Source: Anaerolineales bacterium (lineage in GTDB: Bacteria > Chloroflexota > Anaerolineae > Anaerolineales > Villigracilaceae). From it: 38,872 nt of DNA. The translations under genes were made by a program, and so were the position numbers. The stretch lies in assembly GCA_016744335.1 (NCBI GenBank), contig JADGEO010000032.1:1-38872 (forward strand), given 5' to 3'. Below the pieces are notes generated by a model. The model saw only the letters and a list, made by a program, of their open reading frames with translations, did no database searches and was not told the DNA's origin. Positions 1 through 6,808 of this stretch are shown in pieces; the first letter of the stretch is position 1, and each line of letters begins with the position of its first letter.

Positions 1-75
1 GAGAGGGTTTTCTTCTCCTTAAAGCGGACATTTCTACTTGAAGCAAGTAGCGGACATTTTAACTTAACGTTGACA
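1..75. mobile_element. End of a probable IS21-like insertion sequence (partial)
   Basis: The motif agcggacattt occurs twice 26 bp apart (23-33 and 49-59), and the block ends at about 75 in gttgaca. Read on the minus strand it starts TGTCAACGTTAAG and carries two AAATGTCCGCT motifs. Tandem internal repeats near a TG...CA terminus are typical of IS21-family ends (family knowledge). The assignment is an inference, because no transposase is inside the window and the other end cannot be seen. Confidence 0.5.
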
Positions 76-100
76 GTGAAAATTTTTGAGATGGATTTTC

Positions 101-1348
101 TCAACTGGATGCCGCTATCTTCCGCGTTACCCTTTTAAGGCGGTGTGTTAACTCATCTTCCCAAAAGGAACGCGCGTGCAGATTCTGGGTCTCGTTCATC
201 AAACTTAAGGCGCGGTGAGTGGCATCTTCTGCCAAACCGTAATCCTTAACGCGATGCTCGTAATGCTTCGCCAACTCTACCCATGCGTAAATTTGCCCCT
301 CCCCTGCGGCACGTTCCCACCATTTGACTGCCTCATCAATATCCCCGCGTCTTCTTTGCAAAATGGAGAGACGTTTAACCGCTTTCTGGAAATCTTCTTC
401 GGGCAAATCTCCTGCCAAACCATATTCATAGAGATGTGCCGCGTCATCCCATTTTTTCATATCTTCAAAGAGTTTCGCAATGGCGATGATATCAAGGCTC
501 TCTTCAACTTTTTCACCAAAGGGATCGTTGAGCATCTCCCCCGCATGATTGAGAAGAGCCGCAAGTGAAAGAATATCTATCTCATTATGATAAAAAATGC
601 CCTTCATAGGTCTTGCATCTTTATCACGGAGATAATCAAAATACAAATATGGAATTTCATACCCCGGCACTTCTTCAGAGGTGCGTGTTACGCCCAAAAT
701 TTCTTTTTCAATAGATTGTAGCGTGCGTGAGGCAAGCCTATCTCGCCACAAACGGCGAGCGAGATGGAGAAGGTCAACATGTGCATAATCGTCAAAAGGG
801 AGGGGAATACTATGCAATTTATAACGTGTTTCTAAAAGCGGCGCATCAAAAGATTTGCCGTTATAACTCACCAAAATTTCGCCATGCGCAAAAAACTCAG
901 CTAGGGCTTCAAGCATGGCTGGTTCTTCAACAGGATCGCGAAGAAAGAATTGGGCAAGGATAAATTCATCCCCTTTATAACGCCCCACCCCGACCATAAA
1001 GGCATAAGTGCCTGTCCCGCCAGAGAGACCGCTGGTTTCAGTATCGAAGAAGATAAATTTTTCTATCGCTAATTCACTGATGCGCGTATCTTTTGCATAT
1101 TCTGCCAAAATTTCAGGAATTGGTGTTGGGTGTAGAGAAATCTCTCCATGCAAACCTTTGATGGGGAACCGCTGTTCATAAACAAAACTCTCCCCCGAGG
1201 GCATCTGGCGATAATCGCCTTTTAGGACGCTGTCTATGGAGACGCGTTTAATGACTTTGGGTTGAGACACTTCCTTTGCGCCCACCTTAACACCCAATGA
1301 TTTTAATTTATCTGCTAGAGATGGGGAAACTTTCTTTTTCTCATTCAT
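101..1348 (-). CDS. YprB-like DEDD exonuclease with C-terminal TPR-like region
   Basis: A 415-residue protein of the ribonuclease H-like (RNase_H_2 / YprB) family, a DnaQ-type 3'-5' exonuclease fold. Metal-binding motifs are visible: FFDTETSGLSGGTGT (D102, E104), SYNGKSFDAP (D168) and YHNEIDILS (H254, D258). Residues ~305-395 look like TPR/Sel1 helices, for example RRGDIDEAVKWWERAA. The substrate is not known from sequence; relatives are predicted nucleases. It probably acts in the cytoplasm, with no signal peptide or membrane segment. The ATG at 1348 has no clear Shine-Dalgarno, and a strong hairpin (1371-1411) ends only 22 nt upstream of it. The stop lies about 25 bp from the putative IS end, so this gene is the last intact one before the mobile element. 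The family call is secure; the biological role is open. Confidence 0.85.
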   Translation of the reverse strand: MNEKKKVSPSLADKLKSLGVKVGAKEVSQPKVIKRVSIDSVLKGDYRQMPSGESFVYEQRFPIKGLHGEISLHPTPIPEILAEYAKDTRISELAIEKFIFFDTETSGLSGGTGTYAFMVGVGRYKGDEFILAQFFLRDPVEEPAMLEALAEFFAHGEILVSYNGKSFDAPLLETRYKLHSIPLPFDDYAHVDLLHLARRLWRDRLASRTLQSIEKEILGVTRTSEEVPGYEIPYLYFDYLRDKDARPMKGIFYHNEIDILSLAALLNHAGEMLNDPFGEKVEESLDIIAIAKLFEDMKKWDDAAHLYEYGLAGDLPEEDFQKAVKRLSILQRRRGDIDEAVKWWERAAGEGQIYAWVELAKHYEHRVKDYGLAEDATHRALSLMNETQNLHARSFWEDELTHRLKRVTRKIAASS

Positions 1349-1370
1349 ATTAGAGTCTATCGGAAATAGG

Positions 1371-1411
1371 CTAGAAGAACCCGTTCCCTTGAAGGGGACG
1401 GGTTCTTCTAG
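1371..1411 (-). repeat. Leader hairpin repeat, copy 1
   Basis: Two 18-nt arms (1371-1388 and 1394-1411) pair fully apart from one G-U, around the loop ttgaa; the core is agaacccgttccc. It sits between the MFS gene stop and the exonuclease start on the minus strand, ending 22 nt before the ATG. No T-run follows it. The sequence before it on the minus strand (gtgcg...agcgg) resembles the sequence before the hairpin at 15776-15820. It could be a weak terminator for the upstream gene or a leader structure of the downstream gene. Confidence 0.7.
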
Positions 1412-1430
1412 CCGCTGAGCACCGCACTGT

Positions 1431-2561
1431 TCACATTTGCCGCCTTTGATTGATACGCGGGAAAAAGCGCATTGTCAGCAGAATGCTCACGAATATGAGC
1501 ACCAAGCCAAAATACAAGGGCGATGCGGGATTTGCCGAATAGAGGTATCCTGCTAAAGGCGGCGCGAGAATCAGGGGAAACGCGCTCGCGGTTTCGGTCA
1601 ATCCGTAAGCTAATCCCATTTGGGCATCATCTATAAGAGAGTTTACGTGTGCGGCGGCTAAAGAGCGGGAGGCGCGATATCCGCCTAGTAAAAAATAGGC
1701 AAGGCTGTAAAAGCCCATCCCGGAGCCACGCCAGAGCAATAGGGCAAAAAATGCAGTAGCAAGTTGAGCGAGTAAAAATCCTGTTCGTGCGCCCAACTGC
1801 CCCAAAATCAAGTTGAAACTAACATTGCCGATGCCACCTAAGGAACCGAGCAAACCAATCTGACTTAGCGATAATCCACGCTCATCTTGCAAAAAGTTCT
1901 GGGCAAGAGGCTGAGGCAAATAGAGGGTAAAAATAACAAAGAAAATGAGCACGAGAAAACTCAAATAACGTGTATTTTGAAGCAATACTTTAGGCGAAAA
2001 CTCTTTCGCCGAGTGGTGCAGTTTTTGCGAGGGAAGGGTGTAAATTATACTCACGGAAATTGTAAAACTAATCGATGCAAAAATATAAAGCGAGCGCAAG
2101 CCATAATTTTCGCCCAACCAACCGCCAATGAGGGGACCAGAAACCATCCCTGCTGAGAAAACGGCAGAGATGAGGGTGAGGGCACGCTCTACCGTCCACT
2201 TGCCGCGTGCCGCAGTGACGTAAGAATTCATGGGTGAGATGACGAAAACAGTTAGGCTATACGCAATCAGTGCAGTTGTAAAAAGGGGAAGTTTTTCCGC
2301 GCCCGCCATCGCCAACGCCGCGAGCCAGCCAATTGTCCACGAGGCGCGCAATAGCGGTCTGCGCCCTATTTTATCGGCTAAATATCCAGCAGGGATGTGA
2401 ACAAGCGTCATGGCAATGCCAACACCACCTAAAATTTGTCCTATTTTTATGGGGTCTGCGCCTAATTCTGCCAAGTAAAGGGGCTGAAAAAAGAAAAAAG
2501 TTCCTTCGCCCAGCCCCCATAGAAAAAGGGCGGCGGCGAGTTTGATGAGTGCTGGGTTCAT
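1431..2561 (-). CDS. MFS transporter
   Basis: A 376-residue, almost wholly hydrophobic protein with about 12 membrane segments. The MFS motif A between TM2 and TM3 is clear (GYLADKIGRRPLL, residues ~58-70). A second loop between the halves (~180-205) is hydrophilic and charged. Substrate is unknown; the sequence looks more like drug or metabolite exporters of the MFS_1 type than a sugar carrier, but this is weak. The ATG is 24 bp downstream of the stop of the esterase gene on the same strand, so the two are probably co-transcribed. The 376-residue length is slightly short for the family (usually ~390-420), with no sign of truncation. Confidence 0.85.
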   Translation of the reverse strand: MNPALIKLAAALFLWGLGEGTFFFFQPLYLAELGADPIKIGQILGGVGIAMTLVHIPAGYLADKIGRRPLLRASWTIGWLAALAMAGAEKLPLFTTALIAYSLTVFVISPMNSYVTAARGKWTVERALTLISAVFSAGMVSGPLIGGWLGENYGLRSLYIFASISFTISVSIIYTLPSQKLHHSAKEFSPKVLLQNTRYLSFLVLIFFVIFTLYLPQPLAQNFLQDERGLSLSQIGLLGSLGGIGNVSFNLILGQLGARTGFLLAQLATAFFALLLWRGSGMGFYSLAYFLLGGYRASRSLAAAHVNSLIDDAQMGLAYGLTETASAFPLILAPPLAGYLYSANPASPLYFGLVLIFVSILLTMRFFPRINQRRQM

Positions 2562-2585
2562 AATTTAAGTTTGCAAAAGCTAAGT

Positions 2586-3344
2586 TTAAAGTTTTGAAGC
2601 ACGCTGTACAAATTCAACAGCCGCGGGGAAAACTTCTGCCTTTGCTGGCTCGCGCGGAATAACATGCCCGCTCTCTGTAACCCACATCATATTTTTATCA
2701 GATGAGCCTAATTTAGCATAAATTCTTTCCATGCTATCGCCCGGCACATAGGTATCGTTTCTCGAATGAACGAGTTGCACAGGCGCATCAATATTTGGCA
2801 ATGCGGCACGCATCTCGGTGAGCAAAAGGGTCAATTCGGTAATAGAGCGCACAGGATTTTTAGGGTAAGAAATATGCGATTGCCAAGACTCTTTATCGAA
2901 CCAAGTTGCCCCTGGCTCTTCTCCCGTTTTCGAAAGATAGGATGTGAAGTACGACATAATTTTTGTATATTTGATGCGCGGATCGTCAAATTTATAAGGC
3001 GTAGACATAACGAAAACGCCCGCTACATCTAACTTGCTTGCCATTAAAAGCGACAGTACGCCCCCCATCGACAATCCAATTAAAAAGACCCGATCAACTG
3101 TGCCTTTAAGAAGATGATAGCCATCTTCAACAGAGTGCATCCAGTCGATATAGCGCGTCCGAATCATCTCATCAGGATTTGTAGCGTGGCCCGCGAGGCG
3201 AACGCCGAGTACGCTAAAGCCTTCTTCGGCGAGATATTCGCCCATCCAGCGCATTTCTGTGGGTGCACCGGTAAATCCGTGAATGAGAAGGCATCCGGTT
3301 TTATTGCCAGGGAAGTAGAAGGGTTCTGCGGAGGGGATTATCAT
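2586..3344 (-). CDS. Alpha/beta hydrolase, Est30-like carboxylesterase
   Basis: A 252-residue cytoplasmic serine hydrolase resembling Geobacillus carboxylesterase Est30 and monoacylglycerol lipases. The oxyanion-hole motif LLIHGFTGAPTE (19-30) is followed by the nucleophile elbow LIGLSMGGV (Ser92), the acid in HSRNDTYVPG (Asp197) and the histidine in TESGHVIPRE (His227). A small lid region lies between about 118 and 165. It likely hydrolyses short- to medium-chain esters. A strong Shine-Dalgarno, AGGAG, is placed ~7 nt before the ATG at 3344. It heads a probable two-gene unit with the MFS transporter. Its leader lies on the C-rich strand of a G-quadruplex motif (3357-3388). Confidence 0.88.
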   Translation of the reverse strand: MIIPSAEPFYFPGNKTGCLLIHGFTGAPTEMRWMGEYLAEEGFSVLGVRLAGHATNPDEMIRTRYIDWMHSVEDGYHLLKGTVDRVFLIGLSMGGVLSLLMASKLDVAGVFVMSTPYKFDDPRIKYTKIMSYFTSYLSKTGEEPGATWFDKESWQSHISYPKNPVRSITELTLLLTEMRAALPNIDAPVQLVHSRNDTYVPGDSMERIYAKLGSSDKNMMWVTESGHVIPREPAKAEVFPAAVEFVQRASKL

Positions 3345-3356
3345 GATTTTCTCCTA

Positions 3357-3432
3357 GGGGTAATTAGGGGCGACAAGGGTAACAAGGGTGGCAAAAGAGA
3401 AAAGGGACAAAGGGGCAAAGGTGGCAAGAGTT
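3357..3432 (+). repeat. G-run repeat with canonical G-quadruplex motif
   Basis: Four G-runs (3357-3360, 3367-3370, 3377-3379, 3386-3388) are separated by three loops of exactly six bases (taatta, cgacaa, taacaa), which fits the standard G3+N1-7 rule on the plus strand. The repeated acaaggg unit continues in degenerate form to ~3432 (gggacaaaggggcaaagg). It lies in the 97-bp gap between the esterase start and the phospholipase-like gene stop. Both genes are on the minus strand, so the G-runs are on the template strand. Confidence 0.7.
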
Positions 3433-3441
3433 TTATGGTGA

Positions 3442-4164
3442 TTATAAAACGATAGTTAAAATTGACTTTTCATCTGGCACAGGTGTTTTCTCATCCCACA
3501 AAGCTTGATAAACGCGATAAAGTCTTTGTGTAGTTTCGGCTACAAACTTATCCACGTCTTCTTGGGTAAGGTAAGTATCGGATGGACGATAGTGATTATT
3601 AATTTCATCATCGTCTCTTTGATAAAAAAATTTGATGTGATTTAGTTGCTGGTTTACGGCAGACATGGGCAAAAAATCAAGATCGCAAAATGTTGGCTGG
3701 GCATCTAAGAATACCCGCCAAAAAAGGCATTCAGGGTTATTGCACACATAAGCCAAATCTAGCCCATACCAATCTTTTTTCACATCAGAATTGAAATTTG
3801 GATTATTCAAGAACTCTTCCTGAAAATGTGCTTTCGTGGGACGATAAACTTTCTCACGCCAAAGATTGTCGGTCAATAAATGGTAGAAATAGCCCAAGCG
3901 AAAAGAGAAACGCTCAGGTTCTTTTTCGGGCGTAATATCAACTAAATGCTTACGATAAAAATCTAAATCCGCACTACCAACCCATTCTTTTTCTGGGCTA
4001 AGAAAATGAGTTACTGGCGGAGGTGGGTCAAAGTTCTCCCAGTTTTCATCTGGCACACCAGAATCTGGGGCAACATTGCCAACAGCAAATTGCCCTGCAT
4101 CAAGATTGGGAATTAGATCGAGTATATTTTCCGTGAGGCGGAGGTGGACGATCCAAGTTGCCAT
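3442..4164 (-). CDS. Zinc-dependent phospholipase C-like protein
   Basis: A 240-residue protein with the layout of the zinc-dependent phospholipase C-like family (PF00882): N-terminal MATWIVHLRLTENIL, GNVAPDSGVPDENW (~29-42), PVTHFLS (~50-56) and FRLGYFYHLLTDNLW (~88-102). The His and Asp residues in these motifs (His7, Asp34, His53, His95, Asp98 by count) are the expected zinc ligands. There is no export signal, and many bacterial members are also uncharacterised cytoplasmic proteins, so phospholipase activity is only inferred. It is encoded alone: a 102-bp gap with an inverted repeat separates it from the M24 peptidase gene upstream, and the G-run repeat follows it. The second half (~130-240) has no motif I recognise. 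Confidence 0.75.
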   Translation of the reverse strand: MATWIVHLRLTENILDLIPNLDAGQFAVGNVAPDSGVPDENWENFDPPPPVTHFLSPEKEWVGSADLDFYRKHLVDITPEKEPERFSFRLGYFYHLLTDNLWREKVYRPTKAHFQEEFLNNPNFNSDVKKDWYGLDLAYVCNNPECLFWRVFLDAQPTFCDLDFLPMSAVNQQLNHIKFFYQRDDDEINNHYRPSDTYLTQEDVDKFVAETTQRLYRVYQALWDEKTPVPDEKSILTIVL

Positions 4165-4189
4165 AAATTAGTGCCTGTTTTTTGCTACC

Positions 4190-4251
4190 GATTTCACAGA
4201 TTTACACAGATTTTTTCTTTTTGTTTTTCAATCCAAGTGATCTGTGAAATC
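4190..4251. repeat. Inverted repeat of an 11-bp-period motif (cacagattt family)
   Basis: Perfect 12-bp arms gatttcacagat (4190-4201) and atctgtgaaatc (4240-4251). The left arm continues as a second 11-bp period (acacagatt), and the right side also repeats (ctgtgaaatctgtgac). It fills the gap between the M24 peptidase stop and the phospholipase-like start on the minus strand. It could act as a terminator hairpin; there is no clean T-run. Confidence 0.65.
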
Positions 4252-4266
4252 TGTGACTAAGTCCTT

Positions 4267-5373
4267 TCACCCAAGTACAATAATCTCTCGCGGCAAAGTG
4301 GATAAACTCTCTGCGCCATTTTCTGTTATCGCCATATCATCTTCTACACGAACACCGTTACGATTCGGCAGATAAATGCCCGGCTCAACGGTGAAGGTCA
4401 TACCAACTTCTAAGATGCGTTCATTATCGTCGCGCATATAAGGAGCTTCGTGGGCTTCCATACCGATTCCGTGCCCTGTGCGGTGGGTGAAGTATTCTCC
4501 GTAACCTGCTTCCTCAATCACTTTGCGCGCGGCGATATCTACCACTTTAGCGGGGAGACCGGGTTTTGCGGCGGCACGCCCAGCGGCATTCGCGGCTTGC
4601 ACGATCTCATGGATTTTGCGATATTCCGCGTCAACTTCGCCAATCGCAAAGGTGCGGGTGATGTCAGAGATATAATCGCCGTAGCGTGCGCCCCAATCTA
4701 TGACGAGGAGATCGCCTTTCTGAAGTTTACGCTCGGTTGGCGTGGCGTGCGGATTTGCGGAATTCTCCCCACCAGAAACAATGGGTTGAAATGGCAAAGG
4801 TGATTCTGAACCATGTTTGAGCAATTGACTGACTAATTCTGCGGCAATCGTTTTCTCGCTAACGCCGATTTTAATCATTGGCATCGTTGCTTTGAGCGCA
4901 TTTTGAGCAATTTCTGCGGCTTTTCTTAACGCTGCAATTTCTTTCTCCCCTTTAATCATTCTTAGGGAGGCTATAGTTTCTGTTGCATCTGGGAATGTTG
5001 TAAGGGGCGCGGCGGCTTGAAGGTAACGGTATTCAAAAATCCGCATGGAAAGGGGCTCCATGCCGATTTTCTTCCCATCTAGGTCGAGATATTTAATGGC
5101 GTTACGGAAAACTTCTGTCCATGTTTTGGGATTTTCGCCGTAAGGAAAGGCTTTTATTTCATAAGAGAGATTGGCTAATTTAGCAACTTCTAATTCTGGT
5201 AAAACGATGGCAATACGACCATCTACTGCGAAGAGGGCAACTACGGGTCGCTCCATGAGGTGAAAATGAAGCCCACTTGCAAAAAGCAAGCTGAAACCGG
5301 GGTTGAGCGCAAGCGCATCCAAACCTGATTCTGTTAGGGCATTTGAGATGTTTCTTAAACGGGACGCGTCCAT
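4267..5373 (-). CDS. M24B Xaa-Pro peptidase
   Basis: A 368-residue metallopeptidase of the pita-bread fold (aminopeptidase P / prolidase group), which would remove N-terminal residues preceding proline or split X-Pro dipeptides in the cytoplasm. The N-terminal creatinase-like domain covers ~1-135 and the catalytic domain ~140-368. All five metal ligands are present: Asp226 (VIDWGARYGD), Asp237 (ISDITRTF), His301 (HRTGHGIGME), Glu330 (FTVEPGIY) and Glu344 (GVRVEDDM). Length is typical for the family. The ATG at 5373 has a strong GGAGG site ~5 nt upstream. It starts 34 bp after the stop of the dehydrogenase gene and is probably co-transcribed with it. Aminopeptidase and dipeptidase members cannot be separated on these motifs. 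Confidence 0.92.
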   Translation of the reverse strand: MDASRLRNISNALTESGLDALALNPGFSLLFASGLHFHLMERPVVALFAVDGRIAIVLPELEVAKLANLSYEIKAFPYGENPKTWTEVFRNAIKYLDLDGKKIGMEPLSMRIFEYRYLQAAAPLTTFPDATETIASLRMIKGEKEIAALRKAAEIAQNALKATMPMIKIGVSEKTIAAELVSQLLKHGSESPLPFQPIVSGGENSANPHATPTERKLQKGDLLVIDWGARYGDYISDITRTFAIGEVDAEYRKIHEIVQAANAAGRAAAKPGLPAKVVDIAARKVIEEAGYGEYFTHRTGHGIGMEAHEAPYMRDDNERILEVGMTFTVEPGIYLPNRNGVRVEDDMAITENGAESLSTLPREIIVLG

Positions 5374-5407
5374 TAATCCTCCATCTAAATAAGAGCTAAA
5401 GCCCTTA

Positions 5408-6211
5408 CTACAATATGTGGTATTTTTTTGAAAATTTACTTTGAACCCAATCAGAAATATGTGGGAAAAAATTATCTAGGAAAATGATAATAGCAAAGCC
5501 CCAAGGCATAATGGCTCTGCGACGTGGCTTTTTGGCAACTTGAACAACTTTTTTGGCAACTTTTTCTGATTCCATGAATATCCATTCGGGCACAGGCAGA
5601 TTGCCCAAAGCTGTGTACTCACCTGCATCATCCATAAACTCGGTTTTTGCAGGGCCGGGGTATATGCCCGTGACATGGATGCCAAGAGGTTGTAGTTCTC
5701 GGCGCAGGGATGTGGTGAAGCCGCGCACGCCAAATTTTGTTGCCGCATAAATACTGTGAAGCGGGCTAGCCGTGAAGCCAGAGACAGATGCCATATTGAT
5801 AATATGACCTTGGCGACGCGCTAACATATGCGGTAAAACGGTGTGCGTAACTTCGATTAGCCCCGTAAGGTTGACGGCTATTTGGGTTTCTATATCTCGC
5901 TCGTATTCGAGTTTTTCAAACCAGTTAAATTTGCCAAAGCCCGCGTTATTTACGAGAACATCTATATGATTGTAAAAATCGAGAGTGCTTTGAACCATGA
6001 GATGCACTTCGTCTACTTTTGCAATATCAACTGGGATGGCAAGAGCTTCGCCCCCAGAGTCTTGAATTTTGTTGACTAATTCTTGCAGGCGGTCTAGTCT
6101 ACGCGCCGCTAAGACTACAATTGCCCCTTCTTGCGCAAAAAGATGAGCGGCATCGGCACCAAATCCAGAGGAGGCACCAGTGATGAGAACTACTTTTCCT
6201 TTTAGATTCAT
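5408..6211 (-). CDS. Short-chain dehydrogenase/reductase, probably membrane-associated
   Basis: A 267-residue classical SDR. It shows the NAD(P)-binding TGASSGFG (11-18), NNAG (88-91) and the catalytic set Ser142, Tyr155 and Lys159 (SIYAATKFG). Arg37/Arg38 at the end of beta-2 suggest NADP(H) preference (inference). The C-terminus has a hydrophobic stretch (FAIIIFLDNFFPHISDW) followed by basic residues, as in SDRs that attach to membranes. Substrate unknown. The gene is the first of a two-gene unit with the M24 peptidase. The sequence upstream of its start is occupied by CGCCAAG repeats, so any promoter must lie within or before them. Confidence 0.88.
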   Translation of the reverse strand: MNLKGKVVLITGASSGFGADAAHLFAQEGAIVVLAARRLDRLQELVNKIQDSGGEALAIPVDIAKVDEVHLMVQSTLDFYNHIDVLVNNAGFGKFNWFEKLEYERDIETQIAVNLTGLIEVTHTVLPHMLARRQGHIINMASVSGFTASPLHSIYAATKFGVRGFTTSLRRELQPLGIHVTGIYPGPAKTEFMDDAGEYTALGNLPVPEWIFMESEKVAKKVVQVAKKPRRRAIMPWGFAIIIFLDNFFPHISDWVQSKFSKKYHIL

Positions 6212-6226
6212 GGGTTTATCCTTTCT

Positions 6227-6328
6227 ATAACCGCCAAGACGCGGAGAAAAACAAGAGTTGAACCGCCAAGAACGCCAAGTTTTTAAGATTTAAAGCTAAA
6301 AATGTTTTTTCTTTGCGTCTTGGCGGTT
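6227..6328. repeat. CGCCAAG-type short-period repeats, left side of the GxxExxY gene
   Basis: Copies of aaccgccaag are seen at ~6229-6238 and 6261-6270, with an inverted copy at 6319-6328 (cttggcggtt). The pair 6261-6279 / 6311-6328 can fold as a hairpin. The segment 6259-6279 (core ccgccaagaacgccaag) is repeated perfectly over 21 bp, inverted, at 6769-6789 beyond the neighbouring gene. Confidence 0.8.
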
Positions 6329-6335
6329 AAAGGTG

Positions 6336-6731
6336 TTAAGAAGAAAGAATTACACGTTTGATGCCATTTTTGAGCAACGGAACTTTGAAATTAATGAGCA
6401 ACCCAAGTTCTAAGCCCGTTGCTTTGAGATATGAGATAACTTGTGCTTGATGTATTGGCGCAAAACTCTCTACCGTTTTCAATTCAACGACCAGCTTTTT
6501 GTCTATCAATAAATCCAACCTACCTTTTCCAACAGCATGACCTTTATACTGGATAGAGATTTCAGCTTGTTTTTCAAAAGAAATCTCACGCCTTTTTAAC
6601 TCAACACATAGAGCTTCTTCATAAACACTTTCTAAAAATCCAGGTCCAAGAGTGCGATGAACTTCCATTGCCGCGCCAATCACCTTATATGCCAACTCAT
6701 CTAATTCTTTGTCAGGCTCTTTTCTCATCAT
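6336..6731 (-). CDS. GxxExxY family protein (PD-(D/E)XK nuclease-like)
   Basis: A 131-residue protein with the family signature GFLESVYEEAL (Gly31, Glu34, Tyr37), followed by a PD-(D/E)XK-like core: RLDLLIDKKLVVELKTVE (Asp73, Glu83, Lys85) and HQAQVISYLKAT (Gln97). Members are often annotated as PD-(D/E)XK nuclease-like proteins; no cellular function is established to my knowledge. Length is normal for the family, so the gene looks intact. Two adjacent ATG codons (6731 and 6728) are possible starts. It is a stand-alone gene between the SDR gene and lon, and is bounded on both sides by CGCCAAG repeats including a perfect 21-bp inverted pair (6259-6279 and 6769-6789). That suggests a mobile or repeat-linked cassette. 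Confidence 0.85.
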   Translation of the reverse strand: MMRKEPDKELDELAYKVIGAAMEVHRTLGPGFLESVYEEALCVELKRREISFEKQAEISIQYKGHAVGKGRLDLLIDKKLVVELKTVESFAPIHQAQVISYLKATGLELGLLINFKVPLLKNGIKRVILSS

Positions 6732-6768
6732 CTTTTTCTTTCCTGTTTTTTTGTTTTCTCTCGCTTTC

Positions 6769-6805
6769 CTTGGCGTTCTTGGCGGTTCAGTTCTTGGCAG
6801 TTCAA
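6769..6805. repeat. CGCCAAG-type repeat, right side of the GxxExxY gene
   Basis: The segment 6769-6789 is the exact reverse complement of 6259-6279. A degenerate further unit (ttcttggcagttcaac) runs to 6805. The repeat ends four bases before the lon stop codon, so it sits directly in the 3' end of the lon transcript. Confidence 0.8.
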
Positions 6806-6808
6806 CTT

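Noticed and set aside
6227..6328. CRISPR array in the CGCCAAG repeats
   Set aside because: Units are only ~10 bp with no regular spacers, are partly inverted, and no cas genes are nearby.
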